Notes under the pieces: model-generated
What the model saw: the letters and a program-made list of their open reading frames with translations, nothing else
Database searches by the model: none
Told to the model about the DNA's origin: nothing
Origin: Pedobacter endophyticus
Lineage (GTDB): Bacteria > Bacteroidota > Bacteroidia > Sphingobacteriales > Sphingobacteriaceae
DNA: 64,000 bases
Assembly: GCF_015679185.1 (NCBI RefSeq)
Contig: NZ_CP064939.1
Coordinates: forward strand, 4,836,001-4,900,000
Reading direction: 5' to 3'
Made by a program: the position numbers and the translations under genes
Shown: one piece after another, positions 1 through 9,200 of the stretch
How the letters are laid out: every line of letters starts with the position of its first letter
Position numbering within the stretch: the stretch's first letter is position 1

Positions 1-1
1 A

Positions 2-1072
2 GGGCAAGCGATAACTTTTGCTACAATGTATGGCTTATCTAACGATTTATTTTTTGCACCCGAAAATCCCGGTATAAAAGTTTATACCGCCGATGGTTTG
101 CCAATAGAGGGCGATGTTTCGGCCCTGGTTAAATTATGGGACAATGGCACACGGGTTAATCAAAAACCTGGCACTACGGTAAACCACCCGGGAGCAGCAG
201 AAACCAAAAACGTTACGGTGGTAGAGGGAACGGATGCTCAAGGCAACACATTTTTGCCTGCTTCTAAATTGGTAAAAGCCACATTAAAATATAACGGAAA
301 CGCTCAGTTTTCACTTACGCTGGAAAATACGTCTGGAGGTACTTCAAACGAGACTCCCTTGAGCCCGGGCGTTTGGGCAGTATCGTACATTGATGATAAA
401 GGTAATTTTTTAAATTCCACACCATTATTTACAAAGGATAAAGCAACGGCAAATGGATTGACGGCACTTGCAGAAAGCGGCAATAATACACCGCTAAGCG
501 GTTATATTAAAGGTATTACAGGGATATTTACGCCAATTTCGCCAATCCTTGTAGTCGTTTACAACGGAATCGATAATCCAATTTACAAACTTGGTGAGAA
601 TGACCGAAATGAGGGATTGAAAGCATTGGCTCAGAAAGGTGATGCGAGTAGCTTAGCTGCATATTTGAAAGGAAAGCCCGGAATTAAATCGGTCTATATT
701 CTTGCCGCCCCAACTACAACTGCGTTGCTTCCAATGATTAATACCCAGCGTGGAGGGAATGTTTCTCAAGAACTTGCTGTTACAAAAGGAGACCGAATAG
801 CTATTGCCACGATGTATGGCTTTTCAAACGACTGGTTTTTTGCGAGCGGTGCAGATGGAATTGATCCATATAAAAAAGGTGATGCGTCTGCCAGTATTGC
901 GCTTTTCGATAATGGTACTGCTATAAATGAATTTCCAGGTTCGGGAAGAACCCAGTTTAAATTAGGAGGAACACCGCTTGTTGAAAGCAAGCCTATCGCT
1001 GCCGTTCCCAATCCCAATGCTTTTACCACTTTGCCTGATGTTAAGAACATAATTAAAGTGACGATTAACTAA
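2..1072 (+). CDS. Spondin-domain protein, 5' end outside the window
   Basis: The reading frame is open from the first bases, so the gene enters from the left; the first ATG in frame (26) is internal, because the residues before it (GQAITFATMYG) align with the later copy GDRIAIATMYG. Two homologous segments are visible. The first is a C-terminal half with SNDLFFAP and LWDNGTRVNQ. The second is a full domain starting near residue 95 with LSPGVWAV and ending in SNDWFFAS and ALFDNGTAINEFPG. The signature SNDxFFA followed by L(W/F)D(A/N)GTxxN is that of the Spondin_N family, calcium-binding extracellular beta-sandwich domains. The protein is therefore probably exported with tandem spondin domains. 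No substrate can be named. A hairpin with a T-rich tail follows about 120 bases downstream. Confidence 0.75.
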   Translation, partial: GQAITFATMYGLSNDLFFAPENPGIKVYTADGLPIEGDVSALVKLWDNGTRVNQKPGTTVNHPGAAETKNVTVVEGTDAQGNTFLPASKLVKATLKYNGNAQFSLTLENTSGGTSNETPLSPGVWAVSYIDDKGNFLNSTPLFTKDKATANGLTALAESGNNTPLSGYIKGITGIFTPISPILVVVYNGIDNPIYKLGENDRNEGLKALAQKGDASSLAAYLKGKPGIKSVYILAAPTTTALLPMINTQRGGNVSQELAVTKGDRIAIATMYGFSNDWFFASGADGIDPYKKGDASASIALFDNGTAINEFPGSGRTQFKLGGTPLVESKPIAAVPNPNAFTTLPDVKNIIKVTIN

Positions 1073-1193
1073 TGAATTAACTGGCGCTGATCGAACAGAT
1101 AAAAGTAAGTGGCAAAAAAGTAACTATGTTTACCATCGCTAAATAAAGGATGATAATAAATCATGCTGAGGATAACCATAGCAGTAAACAATT

Positions 1194-1230
1194 TCGGGAT
1201 AATGACTAATGTCGTTGTCCCGATTTGTTT
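1194..1230 (+). terminator. Probable rho-independent terminator after the spondin gene
   Basis: A 13-base arm beginning TCGGGATAATGAC pairs across a 4-base loop with GTCGTTGTCCCGA, using two G-U pairs, and is followed by TTTGTTTT. It sits between the spondin gene and the convergent YkuK-like gene and could serve the plus-strand transcript. Confidence 0.55.
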
Positions 1231-1300
1231 TAGTGCCCTTGTTAGCAAATGCTTAAGAAAGAATGTTGGTGATTAACTTCATCGCTATCCTTCATTTCGA

Positions 1301-1774
1301 TCAATGTACCATTTTGTCGGCACAGGTAGAACTTGCAAAAGCCTCGGGTTTGGCCTTAAAAATAAAGCCCATACTTAAAATATAACCCATCGCATCGTTC
1401 AGTGCCTTGTTCGATTTAAATGACGGATTGGTATTGATATCGGCATGAACCTCTAATCCAACCTCGTAAAGATCGAGCAGATCGCAAACCGCATACGCTG
1501 TTTCAATCGATTTCTGAACTTCCATCAGCATTCGCTCTTTAATACTTACCTGCTGTGTACTTTTTTCTTGATGGATGTACATGAAACCACCGTGATGTTC
1601 GCGAAGGAGAACGATAACAGTTGCAAAATCGGTAATGCTGCCCTTAACTTGCGAATCGGTGCCAATGCATACCTTCAATTTATAACCCTTTTCACTTTCT
1701 CTGATAATTGCGTTTTCAATCTCTTCGAGGATTGGAGCGTGGATTACCTCACCACTGAATTTTTTCCATGTCAT
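1301..1774 (-). CDS. YkuK-like (DUF458) ribonuclease H-related protein
   Basis: The 157-residue product carries IGTDSQV near residues 38-44, a hydrophobic strand FATVIVLL, and a long helix-rich middle with an acidic EVHADIN segment. That matches the DUF458/YkuK family, predicted to have an RNase H-like fold with acidic metal ligands (the Asp of GTDSQ and later Asp/Glu residues). In Bacillus relatives the biochemical role is not settled. The length is near the family norm (about 150-170), so the gene looks intact. It stands alone, convergent with the spondin gene, and reads MTWKKFSGEVI from its only sensible start. The family call is confident; the nuclease activity is inferred from the fold. 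Confidence 0.75.
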   Translation of the reverse strand: MTWKKFSGEVIHAPILEEIENAIIRESEKGYKLKVCIGTDSQVKGSITDFATVIVLLREHHGGFMYIHQEKSTQQVSIKERMLMEVQKSIETAYAVCDLLDLYEVGLEVHADINTNPSFKSNKALNDAMGYILSMGFIFKAKPEAFASSTCADKMVH

Positions 1775-2007
1775 ACACTTTATATTTAGGTTAATTCCAA
1801 AAGAATCCCTTTTGGAACAAAATGGTAATCAGGTTTTTATAAAAATAAGTGGTTCAAATTAAAAACCTGTTAACTGCACATTGTTTATTTGCTAACAAAT
1901 GTTTGGTTATTAACAAATTAGCTGTTAAGCTCCTGTAGGTAATGCGTATTTTTTGAAACAAATTACATAGGCTGTCGTTTTCTTTATATACAGATAAATA
2001 CAGCGTT

Positions 2008-2232
2008 ATGATGAAAGCAGAATTAATTCAAGAACTTCAATTACTTCAAAATAGTAGGGCTAATAAAATTGGCGGCGAAATGGCTGATAAGATTTTATCT
2101 TCTGTTGATGTTGTTAACGAAAAACTTACCTCTTCTATATTGAAACGAGGAAGCATGCTGTTGAACTTAGAAAAAGGACTCAACTTTAAACTATTAAAAC
2201 AACTAAAGCATCGCTTTTTCAAAGCTGAATAA
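2008..2232 (+). CDS. Small hypothetical protein
   Basis: A 74-residue Lys- and Leu-rich product that I do not recognise. It has no signal peptide or membrane segment and appears mostly helical (LIQELQLLQNS, then LNLEKGLNFKLLKQLKHRF). It starts MMKAELIQ; either Met could be the start. The upstream 230 bases are AT-rich and end with GTTATG at the start codon. It is supported only by an uninterrupted frame with plausible amino acid composition and by filling an otherwise empty interval. Confidence 0.4.
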   Translation: MMKAELIQELQLLQNSRANKIGGEMADKILSSVDVVNEKLTSSILKRGSMLLNLEKGLNFKLLKQLKHRFFKAE

Positions 2233-2363
2233 GATACATATACCTGCGAAATCGCTTTTAAAAAATGGCTATTATACAGAAATTAATTAGCCAGGGAAAG
2301 AGAGAAACCAGCCCGACTGACCGTACGGGTAGAGAAAAGAATTAAAATATTTCGTGTTTTTCG

Positions 2364-2402
2364 AGCCTCCGTGGCAAACGGAGGGCATAGCTTTTGCCAC
2401 TG
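2364..2402. repeat. Dispersed repeat, CGGAGGGATGCCTTTGGCAC family
   Basis: A small hairpin (CCTCCGT, loop GGCAA, ACGGAGG) runs into GGCATAGCTTTTGCCAC. Close relatives of the second half occur at 4049-4072 and 38737-38758, each reading roughly CCGRAGGGATGCCTTTGGCAC. It lies upstream of the helicase promoter and codes for nothing evident. Confidence 0.5.
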
Positions 2403-2470
2403 GTATCACCAAAAAGCACAAAACTAGCAAAAAAAGCTAAAAGCAGTTTTTAAGCATGTGGGCTATCGTT

Positions 2471-2500
2471 TTTGGCCTAAGCAGTAAATGCTTACCTTTG
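2471..2500 (+). promoter_or_regulatory. Bacteroidota-type promoter of the DbpA-like helicase gene
   Basis: TTTG at 2471-2474 and TACCTTTG at 2493-2500 are 18 bases apart, matching the phylum's sigma-factor consensus (TTTG near -33, TAnnTTTG near -7). The ATG at 2507 follows after only six bases, so the transcript would start at or next to the start codon. The promoter also argues against the longer reading that begins at 2456. Confidence 0.7.
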
Positions 2501-2506
2501 CCGGCA

Positions 2507-3811
2507 ATGATAGATGAAGCGCTAAAACGGTTAAACATAACTGCATTAAACGAAATGCAGCAAGCCTCGGTAAAGGCGGTGGCCAAGGGTAACAACGTTA
2601 TTTTGGTTGCGCCAACGGGTTCGGGCAAAACGCTTGCATTTTTATTGCCGCTAATTGCAAAGTTAAAAGTTGCCGTTGTGGGTGTACAGGCATTAATCTT
2701 GGTTCCCTCGCGAGAGCTTGCCTTGCAAATTGAGCAGGTTTTTAAGCAAATGGGTACAGGTTTTAAGGTAAATTGCTGTTATGGTGGGCATGCTGTAAGA
2801 ACGGAGAAAAACAACCTTGCTCATCCGCCAGCTGTTTTAATTGGTACCCCCGGAAGAATTGCCTACCATTTGGAACATCAAAATTTTGATGAATCTTTTG
2901 TCGAAACGCTTATTTTAGATGAGTTCGATAAATCGTTGGAATTCGGCTTCGAAAGTGATATGAGCTATATTATCGGTTCGCTGCTATCTTTAAAACAGCG
3001 CATACTGACTTCGGCCACCAGGATGGAAGAAATTCCAGACTTCGTTAAAATGCAGTCGCCATTGGAAATCGATTTTTCGCAAAATCTGGAAAATAAGCCT
3101 GCTTTAAAGCTCAAAATGGTAAAAGCTGCTGCTGCCGATAAATTGGATGTGCTATTTAGGCTGTTGAGCAAAATTGGAGGAAAAAATACACTGGTTTTTT
3201 GCAATCACAGGGAAACCGTTGACCGGATAAGCGATTTACTTTTTGAACACGGCCTTGGCCACGATGTGTTTCACGGCGGCATGGAGCAGTTCGACAGGGA
3301 AAAGGCATTGTTGAAATTTAGAAATGGAAGCCATAAAATATTGATCACAACCGATCTCGCGGCGAGAGGTCTTGATATTCCCGAAGTGGAATATATTGTG
3401 CATTACCAGCTGCCATATACCGAAGATGCCTACATTCATCGCAATGGCAGAACCGCCCGCATGAATGCAAAGGGTACCGCTTATGCGATTTTAACTGAAG
3501 AAGAACATTATAAATATTTACCAGAGGATATTGAAGAAGAAACCTTATCAGAAAAATATAAATTGCCTGAAGCAAGTGATTGGGTAACTTTATATTTGGC
3601 GCACGGTAAAAAAGATAAAATTAACAAAATTGATATTGTTGGACTATTTTTGCAAAAAGGTGGTTTAGCGAAAGACGATTTAGGGCTGATTGAAGTGAAG
3701 GATACAACAAGTTATGTTGCCGTAAAAAGAGGTAGGGTAGAAGACTTATTGTCGACTTTGCAAGGCGAGAAAATAAAGGGCAAAAAGTTAAAATTGGCGG
3801 TGGCGAGTTAG
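2507..3811 (+). CDS. DEAD-box RNA helicase, DbpA-like
   Basis: The 434-residue protein has the SF2 helicase motif series in order: Walker A APTGSGKT (about residues 38-45), PSRELALQ, TPGR, motif II as DEFD (about 138) in place of DEAD, SATR, then domain 2 with TTDLAARGLDIPEV and HRNGRTAR. The last 65 residues (VGLFLQKGGL to the end) resemble the RRM-like RNA-binding domain of DbpA, which directs the E. coli enzyme to 23S rRNA in 50S assembly. A role in ribosome biogenesis or RNA remodelling is inferred from that tail. I chose the ATG at 2507 (MIDEALKRL) rather than 2456, because the -7 element lies between them and the helicase Q-motif region starts just after 2507. DEFD is a tolerated variant. 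Confidence 0.85.
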   Translation: MIDEALKRLNITALNEMQQASVKAVAKGNNVILVAPTGSGKTLAFLLPLIAKLKVAVVGVQALILVPSRELALQIEQVFKQMGTGFKVNCCYGGHAVRTEKNNLAHPPAVLIGTPGRIAYHLEHQNFDESFVETLILDEFDKSLEFGFESDMSYIIGSLLSLKQRILTSATRMEEIPDFVKMQSPLEIDFSQNLENKPALKLKMVKAAAADKLDVLFRLLSKIGGKNTLVFCNHRETVDRISDLLFEHGLGHDVFHGGMEQFDREKALLKFRNGSHKILITTDLAARGLDIPEVEYIVHYQLPYTEDAYIHRNGRTARMNAKGTAYAILTEEEHYKYLPEDIEEETLSEKYKLPEASDWVTLYLAHGKKDKINKIDIVGLFLQKGGLAKDDLGLIEVKDTTSYVAVKRGRVEDLLSTLQGEKIKGKKLKLAVAS

Positions 3812-4006
3812 TTATTGGTTCATTGTCCTTCGACTCCGCTCAGGATGACAATTGGTTCACTGGTTCATTGCCCTTCGACTCCGCTCAGGATGACAATTGG
3901 TGCATTGGTTCATTGTCCTTCGACTCCGCTCAGGATGACAGTTGGTGCACTGGTTCATTGTCCTTCGACTCCGCTCAGGATGACAATTGGTTTATTGGTT
4001 CATTCG
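3812..4006. repeat. Tandem repeat, four units of about 45 bp
   Basis: Four nearly identical units, each GGTTCATTG then CCTTCGACTCCGCTCAGG then ATGACAATTGG, plus a partial fifth, begin directly at the helicase stop codon. The central core recurs singly near 31977, 45589 and 45804, and it is the reverse complement of the GTCATCCTGAGCGGAG element common in bacterial intergenic DNA. The 45-bp period is a multiple of three, so two frames stay open by chance (3815-4021 and 3823-4014); neither looks like a protein. Confidence 0.85.
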
Positions 4007-4048
4007 AAAATTAGGCAGTAAAGTTCGCTATTGAAAATTAGAATCATT

Positions 4049-4158
4049 TCCCGAAGGGATGCCTTTGGCACGAAAGTCAATCATTCAAAACTTACTAATT
4101 CAATCATTCAAAAACTCAATCATTCAAAATTCACTAATTTAATCATTTTATAATTCAA
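4049..4158. repeat. Dispersed repeat plus short AATCATTCAAAA repeats
   Basis: CCCGAAGGGATGCCTTTGGCAC (about 4049-4070) is a copy of the family also seen near 2380 and 38740. It is followed by three AATCATTCAAAA units and a decayed fourth, ending just before the DUF1456 start codon. Confidence 0.55.
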
Positions 4159-4160
4159 AC

Positions 4161-4391
4161 ATGAGCAACAACGATATAATAAAGAAATTAAGAGTAGCGT
4201 TATCGCTAAAAACGGAAGACATCATTACGATTTGCGATTTGGTAGGGTTTAAGGTAACCAAGGCCGAACTTGGCGATATTTTCCGAAACGAAGATCACGA
4301 GAACTTCAAGCCTTGTGGCGATCAGATTCTACGTAACTTTTTAAATGGTTTGGTGATCTATAAAAGAGGTCCAAGAGAAGAAAAAAAGTAA
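4161..4391 (+). CDS. DUF1456 (YehS-like) protein, single domain
   Basis: The 76-residue product begins MSNNDIIKKLRVALSL and contains ICDLVGF, an acidic DIFRNEDHENF segment, CGDQILRNFLNGLVIYKRG and a charged end. The pattern NDIxxxLR...DEE/F...FLNGLxxxKRG is that of DUF1456, usually present twice in about 155-residue proteins such as E. coli YehS. Here one copy is present and the second is absent; the frame closes with AAAAAGTAA. Function is unknown in the family. The SGNH hydrolase gene follows after 24 bases, so the two may be co-transcribed. Confidence 0.75.
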   Translation: MSNNDIIKKLRVALSLKTEDIITICDLVGFKVTKAELGDIFRNEDHENFKPCGDQILRNFLNGLVIYKRGPREEKK

Positions 4392-4415
4392 GGTCCGTTA
4401 AAATCAGTCAATAAA

Positions 4416-5135
4416 ATGAAAATCAAATTATCCTTCCTTGCCCTTATTCTATTTTCGAGTAGTCTATTCGCACAACAAACCACCACCGAAAAGAAAGAAA
4501 ATTTTGCCGATGATTGGGCGGCATTAACAAAATATCAAAAGGAAAACGAGCTGCTCGGCACACCAAAAAAGGGAGAAAACCGCATTATTTTTTTAGGCAG
4601 TTCGATCTTCGAATTTTGGAAACAGAAAGACCCTGAATACTTTAATAACAGGTCCTATATCGATCGGGGAATCTCCGGGCAGATTTCTCCGCAACTTCTC
4701 ATTCGCTTTAGGCAAGATGTAATCGACCTTAAGCCGAAAGCGGTAATTATTTTAGCAGGAAGCAACGATATTTCGGGTAATACGGGCCATGTTACCAACG
4801 AAAAGATCATGGATAATATTAAGTCAATGTGCGAGCTGGCCAAGTTGCATCACATTAAGGTTATTCTTTGTAAATACCTGCCCATTAATCAATACCCCTG
4901 GGCAAAGCACATTGAGCCTGCCGACAAAATCGTCGATTTAAATAACCTGATTGAAGCCTATGCCCGAAAGGAAAACTTTACTGTTCTTGATTACTGGACG
5001 CCGCTGGTAGACGATAAGAAAGGGCAACGCCAGGAACTAACTACCGATGGCGTGCACCCGAACCTGGCTGGTTACAAAATTATGGAAAAGGTGACTGAGC
5101 CGGCAATTCAAAAATCACTTAGAAACGTATATTAA
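4416..5135 (+). CDS. Secreted SGNH/GDSL-family hydrolase
   Basis: The 239-residue protein has a signal peptide (MKIKLSFLALILFSSSLFAQ). The SGNH blocks are in order: I as IIFLGSSIFEFW (about 49-60), II as DRGISGQ, III as LAGSNDI (about 112-118), and V as DGVHPN (about 218-223) with the catalytic Asp and His. Block I reads GSS rather than GDS, a variant also seen in the platelet-activating-factor acetylhydrolase-like branch; its second serine is the expected nucleophile. The likely role is esterase or acetyl-esterase action on polysaccharide or lipid in the periplasm or outside. The substrate cannot be read from sequence. Confidence 0.85.
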   Translation: MKIKLSFLALILFSSSLFAQQTTTEKKENFADDWAALTKYQKENELLGTPKKGENRIIFLGSSIFEFWKQKDPEYFNNRSYIDRGISGQISPQLLIRFRQDVIDLKPKAVIILAGSNDISGNTGHVTNEKIMDNIKSMCELAKLHHIKVILCKYLPINQYPWAKHIEPADKIVDLNNLIEAYARKENFTVLDYWTPLVDDKKGQRQELTTDGVHPNLAGYKIMEKVTEPAIQKSLRNVY

Positions 5136-5205
5136 GATCCGTTTTTTGAAGTGCCAAACCAGCAGTTTCTATCAAGCGTTGCGGTTAAATTTTTTCATTA
5201 TTTCA

Positions 5206-5262
5206 AAGGTAAGATTTACTTCTGTTTGCTGAACGAGAGTAAAAATAAGTAAAATTTACCTT
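5206..5262. terminator. Inverted repeat between two convergent genes, possible terminator
   Basis: AAGGTAAGATTTACTT and AAGTAAAATTTACCTT form 16-base arms with two central mismatches and a 25-base loop. A third half-copy (GAAAATTACCCTTG) follows near 5281. It lies between the convergent SGNH and helicase genes and could end either transcript, but it has no clear T-run. Confidence 0.35.
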
Positions 5263-5409
5263 CGTTGTTGCTTTAGGGGTGAAAATTACCCTTGTTGAGT
5301 TGTAGTTTAAACTGATCGTGTTAGTCGTATTGGGTTTCAATCGCGAATCAATCGTTCAAACCAGCTACAACGGTTTTAAAATGAAAATATAAATTTGACG
5401 ATGCTAAAA

Positions 5410-6213
5410 TCAGGCTTCGGCAATAATCCGTTCAAAAAAAAGTTCGGGTAAAATAATTTGCACTTCTAGTTCTTGCCCCTCTTTAAGCCAATAAACAATA
5501 AAGCTAACCTTTACCTTTTTCACTTGATAGTTTTTCTTCCTTATAGCTTCAAGGCGGCTCATAAATGGAAGCGAGAATTTTAAAACCGATTGTCCGACAG
5601 AATTTAAGCATTCGTCTTTGTGCAAAGTCAGAATCTCGCCACTTGCCAATTCAGAAACCAAACCTTGTTTGTTAATAAAATAGTCTAACCAAATGTCTTT
5701 ATGAGTCAAGTGCATAACCATATCGTTAGGGGGAGCATAAATTTCTGTATCCTCTAACTGCTCCAAGTTTTCTACGATTAAGTTATTCAGGAAACTTGAA
5801 TTGAGGTGGATGTGCAGAAGCTGCTTTGCCCGGGTTGTGGCAACATATACTTGTCTTTTGGCTTCATCTGTTTCAAGGTTAAAATTTTCGAGCATTAAAA
5901 AAACATTGTCAAATTCTTTTCCTTTTGCCTTATGGATGGTTGAAACAAAGATCGTTTCGCCACTTTCACTGAAAAAATCCTCCAGTTTAGATTCACGAAT
6001 AAAGACCTCCAAGTCCGATTTATATTTCTTCTTGGTATTGGTATCTTCAAAGTCTTTGATGATATTCTTGCAAGTCTCCAATCTTGTGCTATTTTGAAAT
6101 TTTTCTGTCAATTCACGTTTTGCACTTTCCCAAACCTCATCACTAATAACAGAAGCGTCGTCGGCGACATTCACGTGATTTAAAAAGAACCTCACTTCTA
6201 AAAGATTATACAA
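5410..6213 (-). CDS. C-terminal part of the exonuclease-RecQ-UvrD protein, separated by a frameshift
   Basis: The 267-residue frame begins YNLLEVRFFLNHV and contains VSTIHKAKGKEFDNVFL (motif V of UvrD/Rep helicases) and VYVATTRAKQLLHIH (motif VI), the normal end of an SF1A helicase core. Reading the frame further upstream gives AKLIQSNDGFSLYNLLE, which continues the upstream protein's LLLKNG in another frame. This is therefore the tail of the gene that starts at 10232, not an independent gene; the Met at 6213 is internal. The shift lies near 6250-6260, next to a run of five As and three Gs on the coding strand. The remaining C-terminal 120 residues are not recognisable. Unless the shift is corrected by recoding or is a sequencing error, the SF1 helicase lacks motifs V and VI. 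Confidence 0.75.
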   Translation of the reverse strand: MYNLLEVRFFLNHVNVADDASVISDEVWESAKRELTEKFQNSTRLETCKNIIKDFEDTNTKKKYKSDLEVFIRESKLEDFFSESGETIFVSTIHKAKGKEFDNVFLMLENFNLETDEAKRQVYVATTRAKQLLHIHLNSSFLNNLIVENLEQLEDTEIYAPPNDMVMHLTHKDIWLDYFINKQGLVSELASGEILTLHKDECLNSVGQSVLKFSLPFMSRLEAIRKKNYQVKKVKVSFIVYWLKEGQELEVQIILPELFFERIIAEA

Positions 6214-9200
6214 GCTGAATCCATCATTGCTTTGGATGAGTTTTGCGTGCTCCCATTTTTCAAGAGCAAACCTGTGATTTGTAGCGCTTCTTCATTGGTT
6301 TTTGTCAGCACACAGGTTGTACCTTTAAGGTCAGTTGCAAGTATATCACGCACAAGTGGGGTTATGAGGTTGCCGCTATGGTAGCGAACCAATTTTATTT
6401 TTCCATTGTCAGTTTGCCGGGCAATAATGGGCGTTGCTTTTAAGCGATCGCTAATGTGCTGTACAAATCGGTTAGAAAAATCTACTAAATTGCTTTTGCT
6501 TCTGTAATTCTCAACCAATTCATGTTTGGCAGCTTTGTTTGCTTTGATAAATTGTTCAAGATATTTTGAACTAGCTCCTCTAAACTCATAGATGTTTTGG
6601 TCATCATCGCCGACAGCAATAACCCTCATTTCCTCGTTTTGCTCCATCAAAGTATTTACAAGGTTGAATTCATCTTCATCCATGTCTTGCGCTTCATCAA
6701 TCACCAAAACGGTCTTTGTTATTCGATTTTGTTCAACGTCTCTATTCTTGATTTTTTCGATCGTCTTTTTTAAAATCGCATCCGATTTTTCTAAATTTCC
6801 AACCCTGCCCAATAGGTCAAAACAGTAGGAGTGAAAGGTTTTTATATCGATGTACAGCGCTACATTTCCAATCAGATTCAGAAGCCGCTTTTTAAACTCT
6901 GTTGCTGCTGCTCTGGAAAATGTAAGCATAAGCAGATGCTCAGTTTTTACATCTTCCATCAAAAGTAACGAGGCAAGTTTATGAACCAACACCTTTGTTT
7001 TACCACTTCCGGGCCCGGCAGCCACAACAATGTGCCTGGTTTCGTTATCGTTAATAATTTTAAGTTGGGTTGGAGAAAGCTCCCCAAATAACTGCCTAAA
7101 CTTGGCCGGGGTTATGTTACGTTTAATTTCATTCTGTCGGCTGCCCTTAAAATATTTGTTCAGGAACGAGCTGTAATTTAACTGAAAATAATCTTCTACA
7201 AACTGTAGGGCATCCTTGTAGTTTTTCACCATCTTCTTCGCATATTCACCGATGATATGGATTTGCTGGATCTTATTTTCGTAATGCTGACGTAGCTTTT
7301 CGTAATCCTCAACTTTATATCGCTTTTTATTGTCTTGTTCAAGCCGCTCAATAGTTAACCGGTTGTACACGACTAAAAAACCACCTTCGATCTTGATGGC
7401 TTCAATTCTTGATAGATAAAAAAGCGAATCTTCAATATCTTCAACAGACACCTGTATCTGAAAAAGGGTGGAGCGCTTTTCAAATTCTGCTTTTAGTTGC
7501 TGAATTGAAAACTCAACCAAGACTTCTTCTTTCCCTGCATCGATCTCTGAAACATTTTGGTTGCTTTTTTCGTAAAGAAATTCGACAATGAACGTTGCCA
7601 ACTCGTGCCTTTTCTTCAATTTTTCCTTTAAAATTTCTTTAGGCTGCAAGTAAACCACCGCAATATGATTTTTTGAATGCTTGGTGCTCTGTCGCTTGAT
7701 CCATTTTGTTATTGCCCAAAAATTAATAATCGTTTTAATCTTATTTGCGCTTACATCTTGGAGCCCTTTTTCTTCGGCCTCTTCATTTAAGGCCTTGATG
7801 TCAAGCTCCTTTTCTTCTTCCTCAAATACAGGAAGCAAGAAATTTTCAATCTTTCCGAAGGATTCAACAATGGCGAGCGAGCGATTTTTGTTTTCTCCTT
7901 TTTTGATAAATGCGGTTAAATCTTTGGCATCAGCTAATATCTTTTCTTCGCGAAGCAGGTTTATGATATTGATCACATCCTTTTTTTCCATTTCCAAATG
8001 GTCGCTGATGTAATCAATCCTCGATTCGGCTACCTCATCAGTTGCCTGCTTTCTGCTCTTGCTTGAAAAAAGCTTTTTGATGATCCTGATTCCTTTTTCC
8101 TTTTGCTTTTCATCAAACTTCTCCGAAAGCCTGATCTTCTCTATTGCTTCTTGTGCATTTTTTGAAAGAATACTATTGGCAAAAACCCTCGGCATATTTT
8201 GTCCCCGCTTCAAGTATCCAGCCTCTTCCAAGGCCGAAATGGCCGTTTTTACCCTTGTTTCTATCTCATCAACATTATCATCCCAACCTGCTTTTCGTGC
8301 AATTTCCAAGGCAGACTGAGAAACCGTTGATCGAAATCTGGTTATTTCCTTTATCGCTTTCCAAACCTGCTGAATTTCTTTGATGGAGAGTTTGGTTTGA
8401 TTCAGCAGGATGAAGTGTTTGCTCAAATCTTCTTCGTCAAACAAAACGTAACAATCTGCAACAAGATTTTCATCCCGACCTGCCCTTCCGGCTTCTTGAA
8501 CGTAGTTTTCAAGCGAGTCAGAAATATCATAGTGAATTACCATGCCAACGTCTTTTTTGTCAACGCCCATCCCAAAAGCAGAGGTGGCAACTATTATTGA
8601 AACCTCGCCCGATATGAAGGCATTTTGGTTGGCAATTTTTTCTTGCGCATCCAATTTGCCGTGATAGGGTTTTGCATTAAGGCCGTCTTCGGTTAGTTTC
8701 TTCGCAAGCAGAAAAGCTTTTCGCGTTCTTGAAACATAAACGATAGTGGGGCAGGCTTTCGCCTCAATTAAATCTCTTACTGCTTCATATTTATGTTCTT
8801 TTTCTTTCTCAAAAACCTTGTACTGAAGATTTGTTCTCGATGCTTTTGATGTAAAAAGTTCGAGGTCGAGCGAAAGCTTTTCCTTGAAGTAATTACGAAT
8901 ATCTTCAATTACGTTTTGTTTTGCTGTTGCGGTGAAGCACGAAACGGGGATTGCGTCTTCTAGGTTCTTCTTTTCCTGAATTGCCCGGATGAAATCGCCG
9001 ATGTACAAATAATCAACTCTAAATTCCTGCCCCCACGAAGAAAAACAATGGGCCTCATCAATAACAAATCGGACAATTTTCCTTCCTAAAATCAGTCGCT
9101 CAATTGTTCTCGAACGTAACGACTCGGGTGAAATATATAGCATTGTGGCCGAGCCATCTTCAACCCGCTCAATCGACTTTGTTCTTTCAACAGCATCCAA

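Noticed and set aside
3815..4021. 68- and 63-codon frames over the 45-bp tandem repeat
   Set aside because: The open frames follow from a repeat length divisible by three; the translations are just repeated DNA and there is no promoter or conserved start.
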